Shown: positions 1 through 8,392 of the stretch, piece by piece
Numbering within the stretch: the stretch's first letter is position 1
How the letters are laid out: the number at the start of each line of letters is the position of its first letter
Assembly (NCBI GenBank): GCA_021768245.1
Contig: JAETNO010000028.1
Location: forward strand, 1 to 37,899
From: Bacteroidaceae bacterium
Lineage (GTDB): Bacteria > Bacteroidota > Bacteroidia > Bacteroidales > Muribaculaceae
Length of the DNA stretch: 37,899 nucleotides
Direction of reading: 5' to 3'
Made by a program: the position numbers and the translations under genes
Notes under the pieces: model-generated
The model's database searches: none
Seen by the model: the letters and a program-made list of their open reading frames with translations, nothing else
Told to the model about the DNA's origin: nothing

Positions 1-714
1 GGCAACCTCGGCAGGGCGGTGGAACTTGCCGACCCCAAGACCGGGGAAATCAAGAGATGCCTCGTGAGCATAGACAGGCTCACCAATGAAATCGAGTCAA
101 TGCCGATAGACAACATCTATATCCGGCGCAAAGTGGCGAACATAGAACTCGACATGCAGGCAGTCGGCATACTGAAGAACGGCGGCACCATACGGGCGCA
201 GAGCGTCGAACTGCCAAACGGCGCGAAATTTGTCGCCGACCTGCAATACAACGTATCCAAACGTGATGTCGTTTTCGTCAACTCCGATCTCTACCGCCAG
301 TTGCAGGGACAACAGAACAGCCGCCCGCAACAAGACCAGTGGCACAATGCCGACGGCACTGTCAAACGCCTTGCCCACTGGTGCAAGATAGAACTGAGCG
401 AACAGCAGCAGAATGACTATCTTGCCGGTAAGAAAGTCCTCGTGGGCGAGGCAAAAGACAAATTCGGCAACGACTGCACCGTCTATTTCCAGTATGACCC
501 GGAAAAGCGCGCACCTGTAACCACGCGGATATATCCAGACCGCAACAATGTGGTGGGCATCGCCGAAGAAAGCAGGACACAGATGGCTGTCAACAATGAC
601 GGTGCCACAAACGAGGCCACCAAGAACGTGAAAGAGCCTCTCCAGCGCGGACAGACCGCGCCAAAGGACGAGAACCAGCAAAGGCAGCAGAAGCCCAAAG
701 GTCCCAGACCCTGA
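1..714 (+). CDS. DUF3945-like mobile-element protein, C-terminal part (5' end outside window)
   Basis: The reading frame is open to the left edge (GNLGRA precedes the first GTG at 19), so this is the C-terminal part of a longer protein. The segment CLVSIDRLTNEIESMPIDNI and a later IELSEQQQNDYLAGKKVLV block resemble the DUF3945 domains found in large proteins of Bacteroides conjugative elements. The last 50 or so residues are Gln/Pro/Lys/Asn-rich and probably disordered. Function is not known; the family is linked with conjugative transposons, which fits the topoisomerase, HTH pair and integrase downstream. The family call is from memory of the motif, not a search. Confidence 0.6.
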   Translation, partial: GNLGRAVELADPKTGEIKRCLVSIDRLTNEIESMPIDNIYIRRKVANIELDMQAVGILKNGGTIRAQSVELPNGAKFVADLQYNVSKRDVVFVNSDLYRQLQGQQNSRPQQDQWHNADGTVKRLAHWCKIELSEQQQNDYLAGKKVLVGEAKDKFGNDCTVYFQYDPEKRAPVTTRIYPDRNNVVGIAEESRTQMAVNNDGATNEATKNVKEPLQRGQTAPKDENQQRQQKPKGPRP

Positions 715-864
715 CAGCCTCTCACCATCCGTCCACAATCAACATACACTGTGATTCAACCGATACGGTAGCCGGGTTATGACTGTAATCCCGACCACTG
801 AATCCACGTCACGTCCGTAAATATCCCGTCCGGCAACCGTATCACCCAGACAAGTTATCCCTAC

Positions 865-898
865 GGCACGGGGATAAGGGCAATCCTGTCCCCGTGCC
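865..898 (+). terminator. Hairpin, possible terminator
   Basis: Arms GGCACGGGGA (865-874) and TCCCCGTGCC (889-898) form a perfect 10-bp stem with a 14-nt loop. It lies in the 217-nt gap between the DUF3945-like gene and the topoisomerase homologue and is followed by an AT-rich stretch rather than a clean T-run. It could end the upstream transcript or be a leader structure of the next gene. I see nothing else in this gap. Confidence 0.45.
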
Positions 899-931
899 TT
901 CAATAAATTCACCCTAAACCCACATTAAATT

Positions 932-2302
932 ATGATCCTTATTATCTGCGAGAGCATTCTCGCCACCAAGACCGTCGCCATAGCACTTGGCGCAAACAAC
1001 GAGACAAGCGAGGGCATCCACACCTCAGGTACATTGACAGTTGCCACAGTGCCGCCCCGTTTCATCCGCCACACGCCCCTCGGTGAGATGGCTGACGGAA
1101 AAAGTCCGTTCATCCCGGAGAAATTCAGGATGTCCGTCACCGACAAGGAACTGGAACGCGAGCTGAAGCCCCTGTTCCGTGAGGCATCCGAAGTGGTGTT
1201 CGCCTCCGACGGCGGAGCCGACGCACAGGCGCGCTTCTTCAACATCTGCCGCCACTTCCGTGTGGGCTGTCCCCGAAGCCGTATGTGGATGACCCGGCTC
1301 AGCTACGGCGCAATCCGCGGGGCATTCCATTTCCGTGAGTCGGGCCGTCACCTCCACCGCCTCGCCCAGACCGGACTCGTGTCAAAAGGTATGGATATGC
1401 TGTTCGGCTACAATATCAACCAGACCTTACTGCACTTCGGGATTCCCGCCTGCAACCTAACCCGTCAGGAGGCTGTCTCGCTCTTGTATCTCGGAGAACT
1501 CTCCGACCATATAGACTATGTGCAACTGCCGGCAAATCCCGCATATTCAATCCTCGTCAACGCAAACAGCGGCACGGTGTTCGAGTCCGCAGAGTCATGG
1601 GACGATGAGGCGGATGCAGGAGCCGCGCTCGAATCCGTACCCACAGGCGAAACAGTACCCGCCACACTGACCATAGAGGAGACCGACAGGTTCAACATGC
1701 GTTTCCACACGCTCCTGACACTCCAGATGGACGCCTTCAACAATCTCGGCTTCATGCCCGGCAAGACGCTGAAAGTTGCGCAGAAACTTTATGACAGGGG
1801 GCTTATATCGTCACCTCTGACCGACTGCCCGCACCTTCCCGAAAAACTGCGGGGCCACATCATGACGGTGTTCCCCGATGCCGGAGGCTACCTGTGGGGA
1901 GACAACGGGGCGACAATCGACAGCCACGCCGACCGCCCTGTGGAGTCAAGAGCGTTTTCCGATGTCATCTGCAATCTCACGACAGTGGCAGGCTGTGTCG
2001 ATGAGTTCATGCACACCGGTGTGCCGTACACGAAGGAGACAAACGATTACGGCAGCGCGATGGGCAGTCTTGTTAACAAGGGACTCGCCATGCTTGACGG
2101 CGACGGGATATACCTCACCCCCGAAGGGCAGGCAATCTATGACCAGTTTTTCGGACACGAGATAGCCGAGATGATACTGACATGGCAGTTCGAGGCGAAC
2201 TACCTCTACGAAGGCGACCAGACCGGACGCGGTGTAATCGAAGGCTTCTCCGGCGCGCTTCTTGACCTGATCGGCGAACTTGACCCCGGATGCGGGGCAT
2301 AA
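932..2302 (+). CDS. Type IA topoisomerase homologue, catalytic residues lost
   Basis: The protein (456 aa) follows the topoisomerase III fold order: an N-terminal TOPRIM segment with IICES (residues 4-8), then a block at 91-165 aligning with the usual DAGREGE...LW...L...AI..GF..L pattern, then the domain that normally carries the active-site tyrosine. Key residues are changed. The DAGREGE motif reads DGGADAQ (93-99), and the active-site ITYPRTD motif reads ISSPLTD (292-298), so both the catalytic Tyr and the neighbouring Arg are missing. It is also shorter than active topoisomerase III enzymes (about 600-700 aa). Strand cleavage is therefore not expected. Its place beside two excisionase-like genes and an integrase recalls the Exc protein of CTnDOT-type elements, so a structural or DNA-binding role in element excision is my inference. 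Confidence 0.75.
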   Translation: MILIICESILATKTVAIALGANNETSEGIHTSGTLTVATVPPRFIRHTPLGEMADGKSPFIPEKFRMSVTDKELERELKPLFREASEVVFASDGGADAQARFFNICRHFRVGCPRSRMWMTRLSYGAIRGAFHFRESGRHLHRLAQTGLVSKGMDMLFGYNINQTLLHFGIPACNLTRQEAVSLLYLGELSDHIDYVQLPANPAYSILVNANSGTVFESAESWDDEADAGAALESVPTGETVPATLTIEETDRFNMRFHTLLTLQMDAFNNLGFMPGKTLKVAQKLYDRGLISSPLTDCPHLPEKLRGHIMTVFPDAGGYLWGDNGATIDSHADRPVESRAFSDVICNLTTVAGCVDEFMHTGVPYTKETNDYGSAMGSLVNKGLAMLDGDGIYLTPEGQAIYDQFFGHEIAEMILTWQFEANYLYEGDQTGRGVIEGFSGALLDLIGELDPGCGA

Positions 2303-2371
2303 TCCGCTGTCTCCGGCATTCCTATCCAAAAATAATCGGCACTACATAGCTGAAAATCGGATAGAAATCGC

Positions 2372-2379
2372 TAACTTTG
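2372..2379 (+). promoter_or_regulatory. Bacteroidetes -7 element, HTH gene pair
   Basis: TAACTTTG matches the TAnnTTTG consensus of the Bacteroidetes primary sigma factor and lies about 65 nt before the likely start of the first HTH gene. No clear TTTG -33 box was seen at the right spacing. Confidence 0.45.
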
Positions 2380-2444
2380 CCACTGAATCGCAGTCATAAT
2401 TTATTTTGATTGTGGATTTAGTGGTGAGGCAGCGGGAGGGATAC

Positions 2445-2633
2445 ATGATGACCTCAGCCGAGGTCTGCGATTTTCTCCATATAGGCAAGACAACCCTGCA
2501 ATCGCTCAGAAACAACGGAAAGATAGGCTATATCAGAATAGACGACGGAAGCGTAAGGTATCCTGTGATAGAAATTATCCGTTATATGGAGTGTAATGGC
2601 ATTCATTCTAATAGTGCCGCCTATGGGGAATGA
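2445..2633 (+). CDS. Small helix-turn-helix (excisionase-like) protein
   Basis: A 62-residue protein from ATG 2445 (MMTSAEVCDFLHIGKTTLQ...), chosen because AGCGGGAGGG lies just upstream; a TTG at 2406 would add 13 residues of no visible value. The pattern SAEVCDFLHIGKTTLQSLRNNGKI...RYPVIEIIRYM is a winged-helix HTH of the excisionase/MerR type (HTH_17-like): recognition helix, wing with YIRIDDGSVRYP, then a C-terminal helix. Such proteins bend DNA at att sites or regulate element genes. It is followed by a second HTH gene with which it overlaps. Exact role is inferred from context. Confidence 0.75.
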   Translation: MMTSAEVCDFLHIGKTTLQSLRNNGKIGYIRIDDGSVRYPVIEIIRYMECNGIHSNSAAYGE

Positions 2634-2922
2634 GATTATAACCAAATCGGATATGCGTATTATCGCAGCCCGTTCGCAATCACAAAAAGCGTTTGAGGCA
2701 GTCGGTATAATACGAGACAGCCATCACCCAGTGCTTGGTGGCATCTGTTTTCTTGATGACAAGGAAGTTGCAGAACACCTAAAAGTGACAAGGCGGACAG
2801 TACAGAACTATCGGGACCGGGGGATTCTGTCATATTATATGATATGTGGCAAATGCCTCTATCCTGAGCATGAAATACAACAGATGCTTGACGAGAATTT
2901 CCATCCGGCATATTACGATTAA
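2623..2922 (+). CDS. Second helix-turn-helix (excisionase-like) protein
   Basis: A 99-residue protein if started at ATG 2623 (MGNEIITKSDMR), which overlaps the end of the upstream HTH gene by 11 nt and suggests coupled translation; ATG 2596 and ATG 2653 are alternatives. The C-terminal half, FLDDKEVAEHLKVTRRTVQNYRDRGIL...KCLYPEHEIQQML, is an HTH_17-like domain: helix-turn-helix, short wing, terminal helix. The N-terminal 45 residues have no motif I recognise. Paired small HTH genes next to an integrase are typical of excision/regulatory modules in Bacteroidetes conjugative elements. Confidence 0.75.
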   Translation: MGNEIITKSDMRIIAARSQSQKAFEAVGIIRDSHHPVLGGICFLDDKEVAEHLKVTRRTVQNYRDRGILSYYMICGKCLYPEHEIQQMLDENFHPAYYD

Positions 2923-2938
2923 GCAGCAAACAAATGAT

Positions 2939-2973
2939 GAGCGGCAACCGAGAATTTAACTCGATTGCCGCTC
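2939..2973. terminator. Bidirectional terminator between HTH and integrase genes
   Basis: Arms GAGCGGCAACCGAG (2939-2952) and CTCGATTGCCGCTC (2960-2973) pair over 14 bp with a single mismatch, with a 7-nt loop. It sits between two convergent genes, 16 nt from each stop, so it can serve both transcripts. Confidence 0.7.
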
Positions 2974-2989
2974 TGTCATTTATGTGACA

Positions 2990-4306
2990 TTACGATTTTT
3001 TGGGTCGTCCGCGCTTAGGCAGGGGAGGACGCTCGAACGTGGTTGGCTTCTCTGGCAACGGTTTGATGTCAACTTTCAGACTGTCGAATTTATCTCTCAT
3101 GCGTCCCATATCTTCGGATACGGTCTGGTCAAGCATTGTGGCATAAATCTGAGTCGTGGCAATGTCTTTATGCCCCAGCATCTTCGACACTGTTTCGATA
3201 GGCACATGATTGTTGAGCGACATTGTAGCGAACGTATGGCGCGCGATATGGGTTGTCAGATGCTTCTTGATGTCCGCTTTTGATGCTATCTCATCAAGAT
3301 ACGAGTTCATGCGCTGGTTTGAGATGACCGGGATTACGGTATCCTTTTCCACAACACGGGGATGGCTCCTGTATTTCTCCATCAGTCTGCGCGGTATCTC
3401 CAGTATCGGGATAACGCTCATCTCGTCTGTTTTCTCACGGGCCTTGCGTATCCACATCTCTCCTTTGTCATCAGTGACGATATGTTCGCGTTTGAGGGTT
3501 GAGATGTCTGCGAACGCCAGTCCTGTGAAGCAGCAGAACACGAAAGTATCGCGCACGAGGTCGAGACGGGGAAGTTCGCTGAGGTCAAGCTCTATGATAC
3601 GCTGGAGTTCGGTCTCAGTCAGTTTTTCCCTCTTCGGCTTTGTGCGTACATAGCGTTTGCCTACGAATGGATCATCGTCAATCCATTTGTTCGCGATGCC
3701 GGTGCGTACCACGCTTTTGAGATAGCGGATATAACGGACGGCGGCATTGTTGGCACAACCCTTCTTTATTCGCAGGAAATGCTCGAAGTCGTCAACCATT
3801 CCGGAAGTCAGTTTCTTCATCGGAATATCTTTCACATCCTGATTGTCGATGAGGAATTCCTCCAGATACTTTACGCATCGCTCCCAACGCAGGCGCGTAC
3901 CCTCGCAGATGTCGCCGCGCTCGTTCCTGTCCTTGACCTTCTTGTTCAGCTCTCTGAACGCTTCACAGAGCATCGTCGGCTTTTGCAGCTTGCCGAGGAA
4001 GGCTTTTTTAAGGGTGTCGGGATTTACCATCTCATCACGCATCACGAGCTGATTGTGTATCTCGCAGATTTTGGTACGGATGGTGTCAAGATAACGGTTC
4101 AGTTCAAGGTCTTTCTTTGTTTTACCTTTCGACTGACCTTTGGACGCGTCCCAGTTGGCGGGGGCTACATACCTGTTGGTATATACCTCCGCACGTTGCC
4201 CATTCATTGTTATTCGTAACAGAATGGGAAATTCGCCCTCCTTGTTCGGGCGGCTTCTCCTGACCATGAAGTTCAGAGAGAAGTAACACTCATTGGATAA
4301 TTTCAT
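2990..4306 (-). CDS. Tyrosine recombinase (element integrase)
   Basis: A 438-residue site-specific recombinase of the Bacteroidetes conjugative-element type. The N-terminal arm-binding part (1-110) has the usual RRSRPNKEGEFPILLRITMNGQRAEVYT pattern, the core-binding SAM-like domain spans about 115-215, and the catalytic domain about 225-410. Catalytic residues visible: H353-x-x-R356, H379 in LGHKD and the nucleophile Y388. The position of the first catalytic Arg reads FTGLAFAD (A264), a replacement also known in IntDOT-type integrases. A basic Pro-rich tail closes the protein. It reads leftward, away from the presumed element end, and has its own promoter. It should integrate and excise the element carrying the genes at 1-2922. 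Confidence 0.93.
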   Translation of the reverse strand: MKLSNECYFSLNFMVRRSRPNKEGEFPILLRITMNGQRAEVYTNRYVAPANWDASKGQSKGKTKKDLELNRYLDTIRTKICEIHNQLVMRDEMVNPDTLKKAFLGKLQKPTMLCEAFRELNKKVKDRNERGDICEGTRLRWERCVKYLEEFLIDNQDVKDIPMKKLTSGMVDDFEHFLRIKKGCANNAAVRYIRYLKSVVRTGIANKWIDDDPFVGKRYVRTKPKREKLTETELQRIIELDLSELPRLDLVRDTFVFCCFTGLAFADISTLKREHIVTDDKGEMWIRKAREKTDEMSVIPILEIPRRLMEKYRSHPRVVEKDTVIPVISNQRMNSYLDEIASKADIKKHLTTHIARHTFATMSLNNHVPIETVSKMLGHKDIATTQIYATMLDQTVSEDMGRMRDKFDSLKVDIKPLPEKPTTFERPPLPKRGRPKKS

Positions 4307-4332
4307 TTGTCATGTGGCTTTAATGGTTAAAC

Positions 4333-4364
4333 TAAAGATACATAATTTTTCTCGGTTATACAAA
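4333..4364 (-). promoter_or_regulatory. Integrase promoter
   Basis: On the minus strand, TTTG (complement of 4361-4364) is followed after exactly 20 nt by TATCTTTA (complement of 4333-4340), a near match to the TTTG/TAnnTTTG promoter pair. Transcription would start about 20 nt before the integrase ATG. Confidence 0.6.
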
Positions 4365-4402
4365 CTGTAAATCCGAAGGACAAATGAAATTTCCGGGTTT
4401 GC

Positions 4403-4690
4403 GAGGTGGCAAAACAACCAAATCCACGAATAATGTAGAATTGCCACCTCGAATTGCCACCTTTTCATAACTATTTTTAACTATGACGATAGCTAAAAAT
4501 GCGTCAAGGAACAGCTGAGGACAATATGCCTAACAAACTCTGGCTGATGTTCAGGATTATTCTTTTGCCACCTGCAACCACCCTGCGAGGTGGCAGATAT
4601 ATAATGGTTTCTATCCTTGTAAGGCTTTGAAAAATAATGAAATATAGTCTTTCGAGGTGGCAAATTATGGTGGGAATTTTATTGCCACCT
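4403..4690. repeat. Seven-copy GAGGTGGCA(A) repeat cluster in both orientations
   Basis: GAGGTGGCA(A) occurs forward at 4403, 4587 and 4654 and as its complement TTGCCACCT(C) at 4441, 4454, 4565 and 4682. All seven lie within 288 bp between the integrase promoter and the candidate element end. Several face each other as inverted pairs (4403/4441, 4565/4587, 4654/4682). The layout is what arm-type integrase or excisionase binding sites look like; that function is inferred. Confidence 0.8.
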
Positions 4691-4740
4691 TTTTGCACAC
4701 CCGCAGTTTCAATATTTTGCGCCGGACGGGGACAAGGGTA

Positions 4741-4777
4741 AAAAGAAAAACCTCTGAAAATCAACGATTTTCAGAGG
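4741..4777 (-). terminator. Intrinsic terminator, leftward
   Basis: Arms CCTCTGAAAATC (4751-4762) and GATTTTCAGAGG (4766-4777) form a perfect 12-bp stem with a 3-nt loop. On the minus strand it is followed by TTTTTCTTTT, so it terminates leftward transcription. No complete gene lies immediately upstream on that strand, only the tRNA-like fragment. Confidence 0.7.
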
Positions 4778-4801
4778 AATTCGTCGGTCTGATAGACCCT
4801 T

Positions 4802-4835
4802 CTGTGACCCCGGAGAGGCTCGAACTCTCGACCCA
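4802..4835 (-). other. tRNA 3'-end-like fragment, possible att remnant
   Basis: On the minus strand, GGGTC is followed by GAGAG-TTCGAGC-CTCTC, a perfect T-arm with a 7-nt loop, then CGGGGTC plus A, which looks like the 3' acceptor strand and discriminator base. The matching 5' strand GACCCCG, D-arm and anticodon arm are absent to the right, so this is not a working tRNA. tRNA 3' ends are common integration targets, and the fragment lies at the element-chromosome boundary. The orientation is not the textbook one, since the missing 5' half should lie on the chromosomal side, so it may be decayed. The AT-rich stretch from about 4840 to 5160 holds nothing else that I recognise. Confidence 0.4.
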
Positions 4836-5170
4836 AATTATCCTGTTCGTTTAAACTTTAAACCAAATATAAAAACATTCTAACACACTTTTTCAAGAAT
4901 CTCATAAGACAACTACAGCTCATCATTGGATTAATGAATCAGTTCTAAATTAGTATGATTTGAATTTAATACATTAAATACCCAATAGAGGGAAACATCC
5001 ATTTGAGTTAAATCCAAACATATTTTAAAAACAAGAATCACCGATAGAAACAATGTGATGCTCCCCACTCATCTGGCTGAAATAGGAAGACACAATCAGA
5101 ATAAGACATATACTTAGATGCAAAAACACAAAAATAGCAGCTACAATAGTCGTAATTTAAAGAAATTTCG

Positions 5171-5178
5171 TATATTTG
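5171..5178 (+). promoter_or_regulatory. secDF promoter (-7 element)
   Basis: TATATTTG, followed by C, fits TAnnTTTG and lies 91 nt upstream of the secDF ATG. No good -33 box is visible at 19-21 nt. Confidence 0.5.
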
Positions 5179-5269
5179 CAAGCTGAAAATTGGGCGCTGC
5201 CCGATTTCCGGCATAATGACCAATCAGGAAACATATTAACTAACTCTTTTAAATACATCACTTTAACAC

Positions 5270-8158
5270 ATGCAAAGCAAAGGATCTTTGGGAAGTGTTG
5301 TTGCAGGTGTAATCGCCATTTTCATGGTGCTTATCTGCCTGTTCTACCTTTCGTTCACGTTGGTTACCAACCATTACGAGAAGAAAGCTGAAGAATATGC
5401 TACGGTAGAGGCCGCCAAGGACAACAACAGCCCTGAAACTAAACGTAAAGCCTATAGCGAGTATATCAAGAATATCGCTAACGAGAAGGTTTATTTAGGT
5501 TATACTTTCAATGAAGTACAGAAACTCGGCGTAGGCCTCGGTCTTGACCTCAAGGGCGGTATGAACGTCACCCTCCAGGTTTCAGTTCCCGATATCCTTC
5601 GCTCCATGGCCAATGCCGAGGGCAATCCATATTTTGAACGCGCGGTAGAAAGCGCAGATTCAATCACCCGTGCCAATAAGAGCAACGATTTCATCGATGT
5701 GTTCTGCGACGAATACCGCAAGCTTGACCCCCAGGGAGACCTTTCAGTGGTGTTCAAGGATCAGGTGAAGCGCGGCGACAATCTCGGAGCTGTCAAGAAC
5801 TCCCTCCGTCAGGAAGTGAAAGACCGTGTCAGCAGTTCGACAAACGTGCTCCGCACACGTATCGACCAGTTCGGTGTCGTTGCCCCCAACATCCAGGAAC
5901 TTGAGAAGGACGGACAGATTCTTCTCGAACTCCCGGGCGTAAAAGAGCATGACCGCGTGCGCGAACTTCTCAAATCAAGCGCGAACCTCGAATTCTACGA
6001 GACCACCCAGTTCAATGAAATCGCACCCCTCCTTCAGAATCTCGACAATGCACTCCGGGCCGACTCGACAAACAACGGCAAGGGACTTTTCGACTATTTC
6101 CTTCAGGTAGGCTCACCCTCAATAGGCGTAGGTGCGGCAACTGAGACAGCCCGCGACACCATCGATGCCATTCTCGCTTCAAACGTGGCCAAAGGCATCC
6201 TCCCCGCCAACCTCAAACTGGCATGGGAATTCAAACCGGAAATAGTTCAGATTGACGACTCTGTACGCGGCAAACGCAACGTGAGCATCTATCAGCTCGT
6301 GGCCCTCAAGACCACCAACGGCAAAGCAGCCCTCAGCGGCGACGTCATCACATCGGCCACCAGCGACTACGATGCGATGAACGGCGGTAACTACGTGTCC
6401 ATGAACATGAAACCGGACGCAGCACGCCAGTGGGCACGCATCACGGCAGCCAACCTCAACAAGCAGGTGGCCATCGTGCTCGACAATCAGGTTTACTCGG
6501 CTCCCAACGTAAACTCAGTGATTGAGGGCGGCCGTTCACAGATTACAGGAAACTTCACCACCGACGAAGCCAAGGACCTTGCCAACGTGCTCAAGAGCGG
6601 TAAGATGGCTGCCAAAGTCGACATCATCTCAGACACCGTAATCGGTCCGTCGCTCGGAGAGCAGGCTATCCACGACGGCATGTGGTCATTCATCATCGCA
6701 ATCGTGCTTCTGATGATTTTCATGTGCCTCTTCTACGGCTTCATCCCCGGACTCATCGCGAACATAGCATTGGTGTTCAACATCTTCTTCACTTTCGGTA
6801 TCCTTGCCTCGTTCCAGGCAGTGCTCACGCTTTCCGGTATCGCCGGTATCGTGCTTGCCCTCGGTATGGCAGTTGACGCCAATGTGCTTATCTACGAACG
6901 TTCGAAAGAAGAACTCCGCGCCGGGAAGAGCGTCCGCACGGCAATCGCCGACGGTTACTCAAATGCCTTCTCCGCAATCTTCGACTCCAACCTCACATCA
7001 ATCATCACCGGTGTAATCCTCCTCCTCTTCGGTACAGGTCCCATCAAGGGCTTCGCCACCACTCTTATCATCGGTATCATCTGTTCATTCTTCACGGCTG
7101 TCTACCTCACACGCCTTATATATATAATGTGTGCAAAGACAAAGCCTTTCGAAAAACTCACTTTCGCCACTCCGCTTTCATCGAAGATGTTTACCAACAC
7201 AAAAATCAACTTCCTCGGTGCCCGTAAGGTCAGCTTCGGTATCGTAGGCGCGGTTGTGCTTGTCGTTATCATCTCCTTCTTCGCACGTGGCCTCAACCAG
7301 GGCATCGACTTCTCCGGTGGCCGCAACTACGTGGTTCAGTTTGACCATCCCGTGAAAACTCACGAACTTCAGGCCAAACTCGCTCCCCTCTTCGACGGTG
7401 CGCAGCTCAGCGTCATAACAATCGATGATGACACCAAGGTCCGCATCTCCACCAACTACAAGATTGACTCCGACGACGAAGGCGTGGATACAGAAATCAC
7501 AAAGATTCTCTACGACGGACTCCAGTCAGAACTCAACGGAATGAGCATCGAAGACTTCTCGACAACAAATGAGAATATCGGCATCATGTCGTCGATGAAA
7601 GTCGGCCCGACAGTGGCAAACGACATGCGCACCGACGCTTACATCGCCGTCATCCTCGCGCTTCTCGCAATGTTCTTCTACATCCTGCTCCGTTTCCGCA
7701 ACATCGCGTTCTCAATCGGTGCACTTGCAGCCGTAGCATTTACCGCATTCACCATCATAGGTTTCTATTCGCTCTTCTGGGGTGTGTTCCCATTCGCTAT
7801 GGAAATCGACCAGTCGTTTATCGCCGCAATCCTTACGGTAATCGGTTATCAGATCAACGACACCGTGGTTGTGTTCGACCGTGTACGTGAAAACGTAGGG
7901 CTCTATCCCAAGCAGGATTTCTTCACCACTATCAACTCATCAATCAACTCCACTCTCGGACGTACGGTGATGACATCATGCTCGACCCTCCTCGTGCTTC
8001 TCTGTATCTTCATACTCGGTGGCGACTCTATCCGCTCATTTGTATTCGCCATGATATTCGGCGTAATCATCGGTACACTCGCTACAATCTATGTCGCATC
8101 GCCGGTAGCTTATCTCACTGACGCACGCCGCAACCGCAAGGCTGCCAAAGCAGCATAA
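5270..8158 (+). CDS. secDF: Protein translocase SecDF fusion
   Basis: A 962-residue fused SecD-SecF, the usual form in Bacteroidetes. It uses the proton gradient to pull proteins through SecYEG on the periplasmic side. The SecD half starts with one membrane segment (about 8-32), followed by motif DLKGGMNVTLQV, a large periplasmic P1 domain, then five helices with GMAVDANVLIYER. The SecF half has a helix, the GIDFSGGRNYVVQF motif, a smaller periplasmic domain and helices with GYQINDTVVVFDRVREN near the end. Length and all signature motifs are intact. It is followed by a very strong terminator, so it appears to be a single-gene unit. It is the first core-chromosome gene to the right of the mobile element. 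Confidence 0.97.
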   Translation: MQSKGSLGSVVAGVIAIFMVLICLFYLSFTLVTNHYEKKAEEYATVEAAKDNNSPETKRKAYSEYIKNIANEKVYLGYTFNEVQKLGVGLGLDLKGGMNVTLQVSVPDILRSMANAEGNPYFERAVESADSITRANKSNDFIDVFCDEYRKLDPQGDLSVVFKDQVKRGDNLGAVKNSLRQEVKDRVSSSTNVLRTRIDQFGVVAPNIQELEKDGQILLELPGVKEHDRVRELLKSSANLEFYETTQFNEIAPLLQNLDNALRADSTNNGKGLFDYFLQVGSPSIGVGAATETARDTIDAILASNVAKGILPANLKLAWEFKPEIVQIDDSVRGKRNVSIYQLVALKTTNGKAALSGDVITSATSDYDAMNGGNYVSMNMKPDAARQWARITAANLNKQVAIVLDNQVYSAPNVNSVIEGGRSQITGNFTTDEAKDLANVLKSGKMAAKVDIISDTVIGPSLGEQAIHDGMWSFIIAIVLLMIFMCLFYGFIPGLIANIALVFNIFFTFGILASFQAVLTLSGIAGIVLALGMAVDANVLIYERSKEELRAGKSVRTAIADGYSNAFSAIFDSNLTSIITGVILLLFGTGPIKGFATTLIIGIICSFFTAVYLTRLIYIMCAKTKPFEKLTFATPLSSKMFTNTKINFLGARKVSFGIVGAVVLVVIISFFARGLNQGIDFSGGRNYVVQFDHPVKTHELQAKLAPLFDGAQLSVITIDDDTKVRISTNYKIDSDDEGVDTEITKILYDGLQSELNGMSIEDFSTTNENIGIMSSMKVGPTVANDMRTDAYIAVILALLAMFFYILLRFRNIAFSIGALAAVAFTAFTIIGFYSLFWGVFPFAMEIDQSFIAAILTVIGYQINDTVVVFDRVRENVGLYPKQDFFTTINSSINSTLGRTVMTSCSTLLVLLCIFILGGDSIRSFVFAMIFGVIIGTLATIYVASPVAYLTDARRNRKAAKAA

Positions 8159-8173
8159 TCCACAGAAATTCAT

Positions 8174-8238
8174 AAATACACTTCTACAGCAGAGGGGCGT
8201 CCCGAATCGGGACGCCCCTCTGCTGTAGAAGTGTATTT
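8174..8238. terminator. Perfect 32-bp inverted-repeat terminator after secDF
   Basis: Positions 8174-8205 are the exact reverse complement of 8207-8238, centred on the single base 8206. The core GAGGGGCGTCCCGA/TCGGGACGCCCCTC is GC-rich and the flanks are AT-rich, ending in TATTTTA. It lies 16 nt after the secDF stop and well before the next gene, so it probably ends secDF transcription in both directions. A perfect stem of this length is unusual for an ordinary terminator. Confidence 0.8.
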
Positions 8239-8392
8239 TACACATACCATCCATCGCCCGTGAAAGTGAACCAACGAATATCACCGGCGTTAATATTATA
8301 TAAATAACTCTTCATATATTAAACGCTGCGGTTACAGCAGCGGCATCCTCTACTTACGTTTCAACTTCTTCTCCCCCCACTACTACAACATC

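Noticed and set aside
4802..4880. Complete tRNA gene on the minus strand
   Set aside because: Only the T-arm and 3' acceptor strand are present; no D-arm, anticodon arm or matching 5' acceptor strand in the next 80 nt.
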